Source: Bacillota bacterium (lineage in GTDB: Bacteria > Bacillota > UBA4882 > UBA10575). Taken from it: 55,372 bases of DNA. Below, piece by piece: positions 43,043 through 53,487 of the stretch. The notes below the pieces were generated by a model. That model did no database searches. It had not been told where the DNA came from and saw only the letters and a list, made by a program, of their open reading frames with translations. The stretch spans positions 1-55,372 of the forward strand of contig JAAYHQ010000032.1 of NCBI GenBank assembly GCA_012727425.1, in the 5' to 3' direction. The translations under genes were made by a program, and so were the position numbers. Position 1 is the first letter of the stretch. Every line of letters begins with the position of its first letter.

Positions 43043-43830
43043 TGCACCACGCCCCCATCTTCCCTCCCACATGCTTTGATTTGGGTTAAAACCTCCGGTT
43101 CCCCCTCAGTCACCAAAACGGTATGCTCGAAATGGGCCGAATAAGACCCGTCCACCGTCGTCACGGTCCAGTGGTCATGCGGGTCAACTTTCACCTGGTA
43201 AGAACCGGCATTGACCATCGGTTCAATCGCCAGGGTCATGCCGGGCTTTAAAACCGGGTTGTAACGTTGCAAAGGGGAAACATAGTTTGGAACCTGCGGC
43301 TCTTCATGCATGGCCTGGCCGATGCCATGGCCGACAAAATCGCGCACCACCGAAAACCCATTACTCTCCACATGTTCCTGGATTGCCCGGGAGATCGCCG
43401 ACAACCGGTTGCCCGCCCGGGCGGCGTTGATCCCCTTCCACAAAGCTTCGCGTGTTACCTCCAGTAACCGCCGGTGCTCGGGGGCAATCTCACCTACTCC
43501 TACTGTTACCGCCGCATCTCCATAGTATCCTTTATAAACCACACCGAAGTCCAGACCAATTATATCCCCGGATTTTAACTTCCGCGGTCCGGGAATCCCA
43601 TGCACCACTTGGTCATTGACTGAGGTACAGACACTCGCCGGAAAACCTTGATAACCCTTAAACGCCGGTGTAACACCATACTCCTTGGCCGCCGTCTCCG
43701 CCAGTTCATTCAGTTCCTGCGTGGTAATCCCCGGCTTAATCGCCGCCGCAACCCGCCCCAGGATAAGCCGGGTAATTTCCCCGGCTTTCCGCATCCGTTC
43801 AAGCTCAAACGGGGACTTTCTAGTGATCAT
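43036..43830 (-). CDS. map: Methionine aminopeptidase
   Basis: Map (264 residues) removes the initiator Met from nascent proteins. The pita-bread fold has the metal ligands Asp in GLDFGVVYKGYYGD (two), His in VGHGIGQAMHEEPQVPNY, and Glu in TLAIEPMV and the late FEHTVLV strand region. The ATG overlaps the adk stop by one base (TAATG). Confidence 0.97.
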   Translation of the reverse strand: MITRKSPFELERMRKAGEITRLILGRVAAAIKPGITTQELNELAETAAKEYGVTPAFKGYQGFPASVCTSVNDQVVHGIPGPRKLKSGDIIGLDFGVVYKGYYGDAAVTVGVGEIAPEHRRLLEVTREALWKGINAARAGNRLSAISRAIQEHVESNGFSVVRDFVGHGIGQAMHEEPQVPNYVSPLQRYNPVLKPGMTLAIEPMVNAGSYQVKVDPHDHWTVTTVDGSYSAHFEHTVLVTEGEPEVLTQIKACGREDGGVVQW

Positions 43831-44492
43831 TAGCCCACCCGTTGGCGGATCCCAGTCACGATTGCCTGGTAGACATCGTCGATGGACTGGGCGCCATCTA
43901 CCGTCATTAAAAGTCCCGTTTCACGGTAATACGCAATTAAGGGCGCGGTTTGCCGGGCATAGACCGCAAGCCGGTTCCGGACCGTCGCTTCATAGTCATC
44001 TTCCCGTTGGATCAATGGGCCTTGGCACCGGTCGCAGACCCCGGGCTTTTGTTCCCGCTTGGTCACCACATGGTAGACCTCACCGCAATCCTGACAGATC
44101 CGGCGTCCCGACAAGCGCGCAACCAAGATCTCCGGATCAACCTCAATATTGATCACGGCGGTTAAGGCCTGCCCTTTTTCCGTCAGGTGCTGGTCCAAAG
44201 CAACCGCTTGCGGTACCGTCCGGGGAAAACCATCCAGGAGAAAACCCTGGGCCGTATCGGGCGCGGCCAAGCGTTCCCGGACGATCCCCAAGACCAATTC
44301 ATCGGGGACCAATTCTCCGGCCTTCATATACCTTTCCACCTGCTCCCCCAGGGGGGTTTGCTTTTTTATCGCTTCCCGGAACATGTCGCCGGTGGAGATC
44401 GGTGGGATTTTGAACTCCGCACCGATCCGGGCGGCTTGTGTTCCCTTCCCCGCCCCCGGTGGACCCAGAAGAATAAGCTGCAAAGAACTCAC
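43830..44492 (-). CDS. adk: Adenylate kinase (zinc LID form)
   Basis: Adk interconverts AMP, ADP and ATP. The P-loop LLGPPGAGKGTQA is at the N-terminus, and the LID domain has four cysteines (CQDCGEV and CDRCQG) for structural zinc, as in Gram-positive enzymes. The listed GTG start gives 220 residues; a TTG three codons later (44483), spaced five bases from AGGTGA, gives the usual N-terminus and may be the real start. Confidence 0.97.
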   Translation of the reverse strand: MSSLQLILLGPPGAGKGTQAARIGAEFKIPPISTGDMFREAIKKQTPLGEQVERYMKAGELVPDELVLGIVRERLAAPDTAQGFLLDGFPRTVPQAVALDQHLTEKGQALTAVINIEVDPEILVARLSGRRICQDCGEVYHVVTKREQKPGVCDRCQGPLIQREDDYEATVRNRLAVYARQTAPLIAYYRETGLLMTVDGAQSIDDVYQAIVTGIRQRVG

Positions 44493-44504
44493 CTGCTCTA
44501 TTCC

Positions 44505-45758
44505 TTACTTAAGAAAACCTTCATACTGCCTCATGACGAGCTGGGCTTCAATCTGTTTCATCGTATCGATCGCCACGCCCACGGCGATCAAAAGGCTGGT
44601 CCCGCCAAAACCAATCTGCCGAATGCCCGTCAATGGCCCCAGTAGATAGGGGAGTAACGCAATAAAAGTCAAAAAGAGCGCGCCCGCCGTGGTGATCCGG
44701 GTTAAGATCTTATCCAAATATTCGGCGGTCGGCCGGCCCGGACGAATGCCCGGAATAAATCCGCCGTATTTCTTTAAATTATCGGCCACTTCCATCGGAT
44801 TAAAGGTAACAGCCGTGTAAAAGTAGGAGAAAAGGAAGATAAATAACGCATAAAGGACCAAATAGATCAACTGCCCCGGATAAAGGTATTTCTGCACAAA
44901 CTTATAGAAACCATTTTCCGGGGAAAGAAAACCGGCAATGGTCATCGGGAAGGCCAAGACCGATGAAGCAAAGATCACCGGAATGACCCCGACTTGGTTC
45001 ACACGGAGCGGCAAGTGGGTCGCTTGCCCGCCATACATTTTCCGTCCGACCACCCGCTTGGCGTACTGGACCGGAATCTTGCGCTCCCCTTGCGTAACAA
45101 TGACCACAAAAACGACAACCAGGATGGTCAAGATGAAAAACAAGATTAACCCAAACAGACGGGTACCTCCTTCCCCGACTGTTTGCAGGGTCCGGATGAT
45201 ACTGGGCACGAAACGGGCGACAATACCGGCAAAGATCAGCATGGAAACCCCGTTCCCGATGCCCCGTTCGGAGATGTGTTCCCCAAGCCAAGTCAGAAAT
45301 ACGGTCCCGGCCGTCATCGTCACGACAATGCTAAACAAAGACGCCATATTTGTCGGGTCGACCATGGCCGCCCGGAAGTTCAAGGTAATGGCCAAAGCTT
45401 GAATCAGACCAAGGATGACGGTGCCGTACTTCGTATAACGGGCGAGCACGCGCCGGCCTTCGGGTCCTTCTTTGGAAAGCTCCTGCCAACTCGGGATCAC
45501 CACGGTTAAGAGGTTCATGATGATCGAAGAAGTGATGTACGGTTGGACCCCAAGCGCAAAGAGGGACATGTTGCTGAGCGCCCCACCGGAAAACATATCC
45601 AGGAGACTAAAAAGGCTATGCTCCCCCAAATTAAAGGAGCTCATCCCGGGCACCACAATATAAGAACCTAAGCGAAAAACCGCCAACAGGAAAACGGTCC
45701 ACCACATCTTTTTCCGAAGCTCCGGAATGCGAAACGCGGTTTTTAAAGACTCCCACAT
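44505..45758 (-). CDS. secY: Protein translocase subunit SecY
   Basis: SecY (417 residues, ten membrane helices) is the protein-conducting channel. GIGNGVSMLIFAGI, IPVQYAKRVVGRKMYGGQ and the helix-10 region RQIGFGGTSLLIAVGVAIDT are diagnostic. It follows rplO by one base and precedes adk by 12. Confidence 0.98.
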   Translation of the reverse strand: MWESLKTAFRIPELRKKMWWTVFLLAVFRLGSYIVVPGMSSFNLGEHSLFSLLDMFSGGALSNMSLFALGVQPYITSSIIMNLLTVVIPSWQELSKEGPEGRRVLARYTKYGTVILGLIQALAITLNFRAAMVDPTNMASLFSIVVTMTAGTVFLTWLGEHISERGIGNGVSMLIFAGIVARFVPSIIRTLQTVGEGGTRLFGLILFFILTILVVVFVVIVTQGERKIPVQYAKRVVGRKMYGGQATHLPLRVNQVGVIPVIFASSVLAFPMTIAGFLSPENGFYKFVQKYLYPGQLIYLVLYALFIFLFSYFYTAVTFNPMEVADNLKKYGGFIPGIRPGRPTAEYLDKILTRITTAGALFLTFIALLPYLLGPLTGIRQIGFGGTSLLIAVGVAIDTMKQIEAQLVMRQYEGFLK

Positions 45759-45759
45759 C

Positions 45760-46200
45760 CTATATCACCTCAGCTTTACCACCGGCCGCCTCAATCTTGC
45801 TGGTTGCTGAACCGCTAAAAGCATGGGCTTTTACGGTCAACTTCTTCTCCAGTTCGCCCCGGCCTAATACTTTCACCCCATCGTAAACTTTTTTGATCAA
45901 GCCGTTCGCGATTAAAAGTTCGGGGGTAACTTCGGTTCCATCGTCAAAACAGTTGAGCCGTTCAATATTGACTTCCGCCCAGATTTTACGGTTAAAGTTC
46001 TTAAAACCCCGTTTTGGCAGCCGACGCTGCAAAGGAGTCTGCCCGCCTTCAAAGGCCGGTCCTTTCCCCCCGCCGGAGCGTGCCTTCTGGCCTTTATGAC
46101 CTCGTCCGGAGGTTTTGCCCAAACCGGAACCAATTCCCCGTCCAACTCGTTTCCGTGTGGTTCTTGACCCACAGGCCGGTCTTAATTCCTCAAGCCGCAT
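45760..46200 (-). CDS. rplO: 50S ribosomal protein L15
   Basis: L15 (146 residues) has the Gly/Arg-rich N-terminus [21 protein letters not shown] that winds through 23S rRNA and a globular C-terminal domain ending [29 protein letters not shown] precedes the ATG. Confidence 0.98.
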   Translation of the reverse strand: MRLEELRPACGSRTTRKRVGRGIGSGLGKTSGRGHKGQKARSGGGKGPAFEGGQTPLQRRLPKRGFKNFNRKIWAEVNIERLNCFDDGTEVTPELLIANGLIKKVYDGVKVLGRGELEKKLTVKAHAFSGSATSKIEAAGGKAEVI

Positions 46201-46211
46201 CCTGGCACCTC

Positions 46212-46406
46212 CTATTCCTCAGTTACTTCCACTAAATGTTCTACTTTTTTAATCATCCCTTGGATTACCTGATTATTGGGCACGACGACCGATTGGTTCA
46301 ACCGGCTGAGGCCGAGGGCGGCAATCGTTGCTTTCTGGTCCTTACTCCGACCGATCGTACTCCGCTTCCAGGTAACAACCAGGTTTTTCTGTTTTTTCCT
46401 CGCCAT
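46212..46406 (-). CDS. rpmD: 50S ribosomal protein L30
   Basis: L30 (64 residues) shows [18 protein letters not shown] and [19 protein letters not shown], the family pattern. The ATG at 46406 is chosen over an upstream GTG at 46415, which lies inside the GGGGTGGTG ribosome binding site. Confidence 0.96.
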   Translation of the reverse strand: MARKKQKNLVVTWKRSTIGRSKDQKATIAALGLSRLNQSVVVPNNQVIQGMIKKVEHLVEVTEE

Positions 46407-46418
46407 TTTCACCACCCC

Positions 46419-46922
46419 TTAGCCTTGAACTTGTTCCAGCGAAAGCCCCCGTAAGGCAGCCACTTCTTCCGCCCGTTTCAATGACTTCAACCCGGCCACG
46501 GTGGCATTGACCATATTCAAGGGGTTGGATGAACCGATCGATTTGGTCAAAATATCACGAATGCCCGCCAGTTCCAAGACTGCCCGAACCGGTCCGCCGG
46601 CAATCACACCCGTACCCGGCGCCGCCGGCTTGAGGACAACTTTACCGGCCCCGAATCTTCCCACAACCGGATGGGGGATGGTCGTGTTCACCATAGGCAC
46701 GGCAAACATTTTCTTTTTGGCATCCTCAACCCCTTTCCGGATGGCCTCCGGAACCTCACCGGCTTTCCCTAACCCCACTCCGACATGGCCTTGTCCGTCG
46801 CCAACCACCACTAAAGCGCTGAAATTAAAGCGACGTCCACCTTTAACCACCTTGGCGACCCGATTAATGAAGACGACGCGCTCGGTCAACTCCAGATCCT
46901 TGTGGTTAATCCGTTCCATCAT
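46419..46922 (-). CDS. rpsE: 30S ribosomal protein S5
   Basis: S5 (167 residues) takes part in decoding fidelity and mRNA unwinding. [21 protein letters not shown] is its N-terminal RNA-binding loop, and [24 protein letters not shown] is also diagnostic. Two ATG codons in tandem open the frame; the second is better spaced from AAGGAGG. Confidence 0.98.
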   Translation of the reverse strand: MMERINHKDLELTERVVFINRVAKVVKGGRRFNFSALVVVGDGQGHVGVGLGKAGEVPEAIRKGVEDAKKKMFAVPMVNTTIPHPVVGRFGAGKVVLKPAAPGTGVIAGGPVRAVLELAGIRDILTKSIGSSNPLNMVNATVAGLKSLKRAEEVAALRGLSLEQVQG

Positions 46923-46935
46923 ATCCCTCCTTTAC

Positions 46936-47310
46936 TTAAAACTCCAATCCGTTCTCGCGCGCTGCTTCCGCCAAGGCCGCAACCCGTCCGTGAAACTTAT
47001 AGCCGCCGCGGTCGAAAACAACTTTGGTAATCCCTTTTTCCTTTGCTTTCTGGGCCAGTATTTTGCCGACCACTTTCGCACTTTCGATGTTCCCGCCATA
47101 CCCGTTAACCTGGCTCCGGATCTCCGGGTCCACAGTGGAAGCGGAAAGCAGGGTTCTCCCCTGGACATCATCGATGATCTGTGCGTAAATATGGTGCAGG
47201 CTTTTATAAACCGACAGTCGGGGCCGCTCGGCGGTACCGGACAGCTTTTTCCGCAGCCGGATATGACGGCGAACCCGAGCTTGATTCCGATCGATCCTCT
47301 TAAACACCAA
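46936..47310 (-). CDS. rplR: 50S ribosomal protein L18
   Basis: L18 (124 residues) binds 5S r[29 protein letters not shown] and the C-terminal [27 protein letters not shown] are diagnostic. The first codon is TTG with GTG next; both are within reach of AAGGAG. Confidence 0.97.
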   Translation of the reverse strand: MVFKRIDRNQARVRRHIRLRKKLSGTAERPRLSVYKSLHHIYAQIIDDVQGRTLLSASTVDPEIRSQVNGYGGNIESAKVVGKILAQKAKEKGITKVVFDRGGYKFHGRVAALAEAARENGLEF

Positions 47311-47330
47311 TTTCCACTCCTTTCAGCGGA

Positions 47331-47876
47331 CTATTTCCCGGCTTTCCCAGCTTTACCAGCTTTACGGCGAATTGTCTCGTTAAGATACTTAATCCCTGTG
47401 CCTTTATATGGTTCCGGGGGACGGACACCACGGATCTCAGCGGCCATCTGCCCGACCTTCTGTTTATCCGCGCCTTTCACAATGATCCGGTTCGGCGCCG
47501 GTACCTCAACCTCAATTCCGGGCCGGGGTTCAAACTCAACCGGGTGCGAATAACCGATCGTCAAGACCAGTTTTTTCCCCTGCAAAGCCGCCCGGTAACC
47601 AACCCCGTTGATCTCAAGGGTCTTTTCAAAACCCTTGGTCACCCCTTCAACCATATTCGCGATCAAGCTACGGGCTAACCCGTGCATGGCGCGATAGTGT
47701 CCTTCGTCATTGGGCCGTTCCACTTTCAAGACCGCTCCGTCTTGCACGACCTTTATTCCAGCGGGTATCTCCTGGGTTAACTCCCCTTTTGGTCCTTTCA
47801 CCCGCACCACATTACCGTCAACCTTAAGCTCAACCCCAGTTGGGATCGCAATCGGTTTTGAGCCAATCCTGGACAC
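47331..47876 (-). CDS. rplF: 50S ribosomal protein L6
   Basis: L6 (181 residues) sits near the factor-binding site. It starts with GTG after GGGGGTG, has [13 protein letters not shown] and the signature region [18 protein letters not shown]. The C-terminus carries an unusual [10 protein letters not shown] tail made of repeated AGK units. Confidence 0.98.
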   Translation of the reverse strand: MSRIGSKPIAIPTGVELKVDGNVVRVKGPKGELTQEIPAGIKVVQDGAVLKVERPNDEGHYRAMHGLARSLIANMVEGVTKGFEKTLEINGVGYRAALQGKKLVLTIGYSHPVEFEPRPGIEVEVPAPNRIIVKGADKQKVGQMAAEIRGVRPPEPYKGTGIKYLNETIRRKAGKAGKAGK

Positions 47877-47958
47877 TTTCTACACCCCCATTCCAAATCC
47901 GGTTCTTGGTTAAGAAATCAATAATAAATCCCGCGACCACTTATTTGGCACCAATCAT

Positions 47959-48354
47959 TTACCAGACAAAACAGAGGACTTCCCCTCCGACTCCCAACTG
48001 GCGGGCAACTTTATCGGTAACAATTCCTTTGGACGTGGACAGGATGGCGATCCCCAACCCACCGAGCACCTTCGGGATCTGGTCCTTTTCCACATAAACC
48101 CGTAGCCCCGGGCGGCTGATCCGTTTTAGTCCGGTGATCACCCGTTTTTTTCCGTTAAACTTCAAATACAAACGGATCATCCCTTGTTTATTATCCTCGA
48201 TCACTTCGTAATCCTGGATATAGCCCTCCTCCTTCAACAGGCGGGCCAATTCCTTCTTAATATTGGATGCCGGAACCTCCACCTGTTTGATCCGGGCAAT
48301 ATTGGCATTACGAATGCGGGTCAACATATCGGCAATTGGGTCCGTTACGGCCAT
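47959..48354 (-). CDS. rpsH: 30S ribosomal protein S8
   Basis: S8 (131 residues) binds helix 21 of 16S r[24 protein letters not shown] and the C-terminal [28 protein letters not shown] are diagnostic. An 82-base gap to rplF contains no gene. Confidence 0.98.
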   Translation of the reverse strand: MAVTDPIADMLTRIRNANIARIKQVEVPASNIKKELARLLKEEGYIQDYEVIEDNKQGMIRLYLKFNGKKRVITGLKRISRPGLRVYVEKDQIPKVLGGLGIAILSTSKGIVTDKVARQLGVGGEVLCFVW

Positions 48355-48372
48355 ACTCCGTTACCTCCTTCC

Positions 48373-48558
48373 TTACCAGCTGGCTTTAACCACACCGGGG
48401 AGCTCGCCGCGGTGGGCCAGATTACGGAAACAAATGCGGCAAATCTGAAATTTCCGCATATAGCCGCGGGGGCGACCACAAAGTTTACACCGGTTGTACG
48501 CCCGGACCGCAAATTTCGGTTTCCGTTTTGCTTTTGCAATCATCGATTTTTTGGCCAT
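48373..48558 (-). CDS. rpsN: 30S ribosomal protein S14 type Z
   Basis: This is the short zinc-binding S14 (61 residues). Two CxxC pairs (CKLCGRP and CRICFRN) hold zinc; the C-terminal [18 protein letters not shown] is standard. ATG start after AGGAGG. Confidence 0.98.
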   Translation of the reverse strand: MAKKSMIAKAKRKPKFAVRAYNRCKLCGRPRGYMRKFQICRICFRNLAHRGELPGVVKASW

Positions 48559-48576
48559 TTGTTCATCCTCCTTTAC

Positions 48577-49119
48577 TTAGGACGCCCGGAAAGGCATACC
48601 GAGGAGTTTCAGCAACTCATAACTTTCCTCGTCAGTCTGGGCGGTCGTGACAATCACCACATTCATCCCCCGAATCTTATCGATCTGATCATAGTTGATT
48701 TCGGGGAAGATCAATTGTTCCCTGAGACCGAGGTTGTAGTTGCCACGCCCGTCAAAGGATTTAGGGGACACCCCGCGAAAGTCGCGGATCCGGGGTAAGG
48801 CCAGATTAAATAGTTTATCGAGGAACTCGTACATCCGTTCGCCGCGTAAGGTCACTTTACACCCGACCGAGGCACCTTCGCGCACCTTAAAATTGGCGAT
48901 CGACTTTTTCGCCTTCGTCACCACCGGTTTCTGGCCGGCAATCAGCGTCAAATCTTTGACCGCTCCGTCGATCAGCTTCGGGTCCTGGGTGGCCTCACCC
49001 ACCCCCATGCTGATGACGACCTTTTCCAGACGGGGAACCTGCATCACATTTTTATAACCAAAACGGCTTTGTAAGCCTGGGATAACTTCCTTCTCGTATT
49101 TTTCCCGTAAGCGAGACAT
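48577..49119 (-). CDS. rplE: 50S ribosomal protein L5
   Basis: L5 (180 residues from the ATG at 49119) binds 5S rRNA and contacts P-site t[18 protein letters not shown] and [20 protein letters not shown] are diagnostic. The ATG at 49119 is eight bases after AGGAGG; the GTG at 49128 overlaps that site. Confidence 0.98.
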   Translation of the reverse strand: MSRLREKYEKEVIPGLQSRFGYKNVMQVPRLEKVVISMGVGEATQDPKLIDGAVKDLTLIAGQKPVVTKAKKSIANFKVREGASVGCKVTLRGERMYEFLDKLFNLALPRIRDFRGVSPKSFDGRGNYNLGLREQLIFPEINYDQIDKIRGMNVVIVTTAQTDEESYELLKLLGMPFRAS

Positions 49120-49182
49120 GGTCAGCACCTCCTCCCAAACTCAAACATTTAGGTGATAAAATCCGTCTCCGGTAATTTTCCC

Positions 49183-49503
49183 TTAATTATGGTGACCGCA
49201 TCTTTTACAAATCCTCACTAATGAACCGTCGGGGGTCCGGTCCCGACCAATCCGCGTCGGCTGACCACAACCGCCACAAACCAACATCACTTTAGCCGTT
49301 GAAAGGGGCATTGGTTTATCGATCACCCCGCCCTGGGGATTGTTTTTGGTCGGTTTGGCGTGCTTTTTGACCAGATTAATCCCTTCAACAAGGACCGTGC
49401 CTTTCTTACGGTACACCCGTTGAATCTTGCCACGTTTTCCTTTGTCTTTTCCGGAAAGCACCACAACTTCGTCTCCCTTGCGGAGATGGGTTTTGACCAC
49501 CAC
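49183..49503 (-). CDS. rplX: 50S ribosomal protein L24 with zinc-ribbon tail
   Basis: L24 (106 residues) is an assembly-initiator protein with a KOW motif (THLRKGDEVVVLSGKDKGKRGK). The C-terminus has CGGC and CKRC, a likely zinc ribbon found in many Firmicutes L24. The GTG at 49503, seven bases after GGGGAGG, is chosen over a GTG 11 codons upstream. Confidence 0.96.
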   Translation of the reverse strand: MVVKTHLRKGDEVVVLSGKDKGKRGKIQRVYRKKGTVLVEGINLVKKHAKPTKNNPQGGVIDKPMPLSTAKVMLVCGGCGQPTRIGRDRTPDGSLVRICKRCGHHN

Positions 49504-49545
49504 GACTATACCTCCCCTCTTGTCAGAATTCGCCACGCAACAAAG

Positions 49546-49941
49546 CTATAAGACCTCGGGCGCCAACGAGACGATCTTCATAAAGTTCTTCTCCCGCAGT
49601 TCCCGCGCCACCGGTCCGAAAATACGGGTACCCCGCGGATTCATCTGGTCGTTGATGATCACGGCCGCATTATCATCAAAACGAATATACGAACCATCGG
49701 GGCGGCGCGATTCCTTCTTCGTCCGCACCACGACGGCTTTCACGATCTCACCTTTCTTCACCCCAACAATGCCGGCCCCTTTGCGGGCAGCCGAAGGGGG
49801 AAGCGCGTCTTTCACCACGGCAACGATCAGATCGCCAACCCCGGCGTAACGTTTTTTGGAACCGCCCAGCACACGAATGCACATCAGTTTTTTCGCTCCG
49901 GAATTATCGGCCACGTTAAGGTAAGACTCCACTTGAATCAT
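49546..49941 (-). CDS. rplN: 50S ribosomal protein L14 with internal insertion
   Basis: L14 lies at the subunit interface and near the RsfS site. [20 protein letters not shown] and [20 protein letters not shown] are diagnostic. From the ATG at 49941 (eight bases after GGGGG) it has 131 residues, against 122-123 normally. The extra nine or so lie around residues 48-60 ([13 protein letters not shown]), in the loop before [13 protein letters not shown]. Confidence 0.97.
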   Translation of the reverse strand: MIQVESYLNVADNSGAKKLMCIRVLGGSKKRYAGVGDLIVAVVKDALPPSAARKGAGIVGVKKGEIVKAVVVRTKKESRRPDGSYIRFDDNAAVIINDQMNPRGTRIFGPVARELREKNFMKIVSLAPEVL

Positions 49942-50023
49942 GACTGTATCCCCCTTTCCATCCACATTTCCGAGAGGTTATCGCAAGCGGTTATCGCCCA
50001 GCGAAGCAAAGAGCAGGGTCGGT

Positions 50024-50284
50024 TTACTCGGCTTTGCGCACGATCGCCACGACCCGCCAGCGTTTGTCCTTACTCAAGGGCCTGGTCTCCATGATCTTCA
50101 CTTGGTCGCCGATCCGGCATTCGTTGTTCTCGTCATGGGCTTTAAACTTCGTCGTCCGTTTGATGGTCTTTTTATACAACGGATGCTGTTCCAACCGCTC
50201 AACAGCCACAACGACCGTTTTGTCCATTTTATCGCTGACAACCCGGCCAATTCTGGTCTTTCTTCTGCTAAGACGCGCAGACAT
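50024..50284 (-). CDS. rpsQ: 30S ribosomal protein S17
   Basis: S17 (86 residues) binds 16S helix 11. [20 protein letters not shown] and [20 protein letters not shown] are diagnostic. ATG start. Confidence 0.97.
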   Translation of the reverse strand: MSARLSRRKTRIGRVVSDKMDKTVVVAVERLEQHPLYKKTIKRTTKFKAHDENNECRIGDQVKIMETRPLSKDKRWRVVAIVRKAE

Positions 50285-50308
50285 TCCTCATCCAACCTCC
50301 TTTTCCCT

Positions 50309-50509
50309 TCATGCCCTTATTTTCATTTCCCGTTCGTGCATTATCGTTTTCACCCTGGCAATATCTTTCCGGACGGCTTTCACCCGCGCGGTATTGTCCA
50401 GTTGCCCGGTGGCCAGCTGAAAACGAAGGTTGAAGAGTTCGGCCTTGAGGTCAGCGAGTTTCTTCTGGAGCTCTTCACCGGTCATTGCTCTAATTTCTTC
50501 AGCTTTCAT
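50309..50509 (-). CDS. rpmC: 50S ribosomal protein L29
   Basis: L29 (66 residues) is a two-helix protein at the exit tunnel, near the trigger-factor and SRP dock. [22 protein letters not shown] and [15 protein letters not shown] are diagnostic. The ATG at 50509 lies inside the end of rplP, an 11-base overlap. Confidence 0.96.
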   Translation of the reverse strand: MKAEEIRAMTGEELQKKLADLKAELFNLRFQLATGQLDNTARVKAVRKDIARVKTIMHEREMKIRA

Positions 50510-50933
50510 TGGAATCACCACCCGCTTCCTCGCGTTTTACGAATTTCGTCTTAATCGGCAATTTATGCCCGGCCAGGCGTAATGCTTCACGGGCCAATTC
50601 TTCGTCAACCCCGCTAATCTCAAACATGATCCGGCCCGGCTTCACCACGGCCACCCAGTGTTCGGGAGCCCCTTTTCCGCTCCCCATCCGCGTCTCGGCT
50701 GGTTTTGCCGTAACCGGTTTGTCGGGGAAAATCTTGATCCAAACCTTACCGCCCCGTCGAATATGGCGGGTTAAGGCAACACGGGCCGCTTCAATCTGTA
50801 CGTTCGTAATCCAGCCCGGTTCCACTGCTTGTAATCCGTAATCGCCAAGGGTAAGTTGGGAACCGCGGTAGGCCATTCCTTTCATCCGACCACGCATTAC
50901 CTTACGGTGTTTGACTCGCTTTGGTACCAACAT
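50499..50933 (-). CDS. rplP: 50S ribosomal protein L16
   Basis: L16 (144 residues) contacts A-site t[22 protein letters not shown] at the N-terminus and [20 protein letters not shown] are diagnostic. Its ATG is one base from the rpsC stop. Confidence 0.98.
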   Translation of the reverse strand: MLVPKRVKHRKVMRGRMKGMAYRGSQLTLGDYGLQAVEPGWITNVQIEAARVALTRHIRRGGKVWIKIFPDKPVTAKPAETRMGSGKGAPEHWVAVVKPGRIMFEISGVDEELAREALRLAGHKLPIKTKFVKREEAGGDSNES

Positions 50934-51593
50934 TTATTTTCCCTCCTCACCCTCAGCAACCTTTTTCTCCGGTAAGACTTCACCTTTATTAATCCACACT
51001 TTTACACCGATCTTGCCGTAGGTGGTGTTGGCTTCGGCAAAACCATAATCAATATCCGCCCGTAGCGTATGCAGGGGGACTTTCCCTTCACTGTAACCCT
51101 CACTCCGGGCGATCTCAGCCCCCATCAGCCGGCCGCTGCACTTAATCTTGACACCCAGCGCCCCCAGTTTCATCGCCCGGCTGATCGCCTGTTTCATCGC
51201 CCGCCGGTAGGAACTTCGGCGTTCCAGTTGGAAACAGATGTTCTCCGCCACCAACTGCGCATTGAGATCGGGCACCTTCACCTCGGCAATGTTCAGCGAG
51301 ACCTGTTTGTCGGTTAACTTCTCCAAACTTTTCCGCAGGTTCTCCACTTCCGTACCACCACGGCCGATCACCATCCCCGGTCGCGCCGTATGGATCGTTA
51401 CTTTCACCCGGTTCGCCGCCCGCTCGATTTCAACCCGGGCGATTCCCGCATTATAGAGCCGTGATTTGATAAACCGGCGGATCTTCAAGTCCTCATGGAG
51501 GAGGGTGGCGTATTCTTTCTCCGCAAACCAACGGCCTTCCCAGTCACGGATGATACCAACCCGAAGACCTACCGGATGAATTTTCTGCCCCAT
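50934..51593 (-). CDS. rpsC: 30S ribosomal protein S3
   Basis: S3 (219 residues) lines the mRNA entry channel. The KH domain [20 protein letters not shown] and [20 protein letters not shown] are diagnostic. ATG start, four bases after rplV. Confidence 0.98.
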   Translation of the reverse strand: MGQKIHPVGLRVGIIRDWEGRWFAEKEYATLLHEDLKIRRFIKSRLYNAGIARVEIERAANRVKVTIHTARPGMVIGRGGTEVENLRKSLEKLTDKQVSLNIAEVKVPDLNAQLVAENICFQLERRSSYRRAMKQAISRAMKLGALGVKIKCSGRLMGAEIARSEGYSEGKVPLHTLRADIDYGFAEANTTYGKIGVKVWINKGEVLPEKKVAEGEEGK

Positions 51594-51597
51594 TTCT

Positions 51598-51936
51598 TCA
51601 ACCCTCCTTCTCTTTCACGATAATGGTGATATGACTTGTTCTTTTCCGAATAGCCGCCGCTCGCCCTTGCGCCCGGGCCCGGTACCGTTTCAGAGTCGGT
51701 CCCTGGTCAACATAGGCTTTGGCCACTATCAAACTATTCCGGTCCAGATCATGATTGTTTTCCGCATTGGCCACGGCTGATTTGAGCACTTTTTGCAAAA
51801 CTTCGGCCGCGGCCCGGGGTGTAAACTCCAGGATCTGCAGCGCTTCGTCCACGTCTTTGCCTTTTATTTCATCCAAAACCTGGCGCACCTTACGTGGAGC
51901 AATCCGTACATAACGCGCTACTGCTTTGGCTTCCAT
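51598..51936 (-). CDS. rplV: 50S ribosomal protein L22
   Basis: L22 (112 residues) has a long hairpin that lines the exit tunnel. [20 protein letters not shown] and the hairpin tip region [20 protein letters not shown] are diagnostic. About 100 gene-free bases separate it from rpsS. Confidence 0.98.
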   Translation of the reverse strand: MEAKAVARYVRIAPRKVRQVLDEIKGKDVDEALQILEFTPRAAAEVLQKVLKSAVANAENNHDLDRNSLIVAKAYVDQGPTLKRYRARAQGRAAAIRKRTSHITIIVKEKEG

Positions 51937-52039
51937 TGACTCGCCTCCCCTCGTTCTTAGGACGAATCCCCATTTTCATCCTTTTGCTTCGCGCACGATC
52001 ATAATATTGAATATTGAATAATCCAAAGAACCGATCGCT

Positions 52040-52327
52040 CTACTTCAAACCGGTGCTCCTCTCCGTCTTCCCGCCGCTATGGCCCCGGAAGAGCCGGGTC
52101 GGTACAAATTCGCCCAGTTTGTGTCCGACCATATCTTCGGTTATATAAATCGGAACATGCTTACGCCCATCATGGATGGCGAGCGTATGGCCAACCATTT
52201 CCGGGAAGATTGTTGACCGCCGCGACCAAGTTTTAATCACGCGTTTTTCGCCGCTTTCATTCATCGCCACGATCTTCTTGAGTAAACTGGGATCAACATA
52301 CGGGCCTTTTTTTAATGAACGAGCCAT
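52040..52327 (-). CDS. rpsS: 30S ribosomal protein S19
   Basis: S19 (95 residues) lies in the 30S head. [17 protein letters not shown] and [23 protein letters not shown]-type sequence (here with HDGRKH) are diagnostic. Confidence 0.98.
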   Translation of the reverse strand: MARSLKKGPYVDPSLLKKIVAMNESGEKRVIKTWSRRSTIFPEMVGHTLAIHDGRKHVPIYITEDMVGHKLGEFVPTRLFRGHSGGKTERSTGLK

Positions 52328-52348
52328 TATTCTTCCTCCCTTCCGGTG

Positions 52349-53173
52349 TCATGCCCGACGACGTTTAATGATCAGCCGATCGGATGGTTTCTTTTTCCGT
52401 GTCCGATGACCCAGAGCCGGTTTACCCCAGGGCGTAACCGGGTCCCGCCCGATCGAAGAACGGCCTTCACCGCCACCATGGGGGTGGTCAACCGGGTTCA
52501 TCGCCACACCGCGCACCGACGGGCGGAAGCCAAGCCAGCGTTTGCGCCCGGCTTTCCCAATGGTAATATTCTCATGATTAATGTTGCCGACCTGTCCTAT
52601 CGTGGCCATACATTCCAAGCGGATCAGGCGGACCTCCCCCGAAGGCAACCGCACATGGGCGTACTTACCCTCTTTCGCCATTAGTTGGGCACCCGCACCG
52701 GCGCTCTTCACTAACTGCCCACCGGCCCCCCGCACCAGTTCCAGATTGTGAATGACTGTTCCGGTTGGGATATTGGCCAGGGGCAAAGCATTCCCCACTT
52801 TAATATCGGCCTCCGGTCCGGAGACAACGGTATCGCCGACTTGCAATCCGTCCGGCGCAATGATGTACCGTTTTTCCCCGTCAACGTAGTGGAGGAGCGC
52901 GATCCGGGCCGTCCGGTTCGGATCGTATTCAATGGCCGCTACTTTGGCCGGAATCCCAAATTTATCCCGTTTAAAATCAATCCGCCGGTACATCCGTTTA
53001 TGCCCGCCGCCCCGGTGCCGAACGGTGATCCGTCCCTGGGCGTTGCGGCCACCGGTCTTCTTTAACGGTTCAAGCAGTGATTTTTCCGGTTTGGTCTTCG
53101 TAATCTCTGCAAAGGAGGATACGGAGACAAAACGGCGACCGGGCGAAGTGGGTTTGTATTTCTTAATAGCCAC
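52349..53173 (-). CDS. rplB: 50S ribosomal protein L2
   Basis: L2 (274 residues) supports the peptidyl-transferase centre. [21 protein letters not shown] and the C-terminal [19 protein letters not shown], containing the functionally important His, are diagnostic. The start is GTG after GGAGG. Confidence 0.98.
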   Translation of the reverse strand: MAIKKYKPTSPGRRFVSVSSFAEITKTKPEKSLLEPLKKTGGRNAQGRITVRHRGGGHKRMYRRIDFKRDKFGIPAKVAAIEYDPNRTARIALLHYVDGEKRYIIAPDGLQVGDTVVSGPEADIKVGNALPLANIPTGTVIHNLELVRGAGGQLVKSAGAGAQLMAKEGKYAHVRLPSGEVRLIRLECMATIGQVGNINHENITIGKAGRKRWLGFRPSVRGVAMNPVDHPHGGGEGRSSIGRDPVTPWGKPALGHRTRKKKPSDRLIIKRRRA

Positions 53174-53202
53174 TTTAAAACCTCCTTTACCGCAAAAGTA
53201 GA

Positions 53203-53487
53203 TCAGACGCCTTCAAAGAATTCGATCCGGCTGCCCGGTTCCAGGGTCACAATGGCCTTTTTCCAGCTGGGGCGGCGCCCCTCATGGCGTCCCATCCTTT
53301 TCATCTTGCCTAACATCTTCATCGTATTGACATCCAGCACCCGCACGTTAAAGATGGCCTCGATGGCCTCTTTGATCTGGATCTTATTGGCCCGCGGGTC
53401 AACCGCAAAGCAATACTTGTTCATCTCCATCAGACGGGTGCTCTTCTCGGTGACAATCGGTTTCTTAATGATATCGCGTGGATCCAT
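53203..53487 (-). CDS. rplW: 50S ribosomal protein L23
   Basis: L23 (94 residues) is the exit-tunnel dock for trigger factor and [23 protein letters not shown] and [23 protein letters not shown]-type sequence are diagnostic. Its ATG overlaps the rplD stop by one base. Confidence 0.97.
   Translation of the reverse strand: MDPRDIIKKPIVTEKSTRLMEMNKYCFAVDPRANKIQIKEAIEAIFNVRVLDVNTMKMLGKMKRMGRHEGRRPSWKKAIVTLEPGSRIEFFEGV

Noticed and set aside
43685-44152. 155-codon plus-strand open frame
   Set aside because: It is antisense to map and adk and has no family features.
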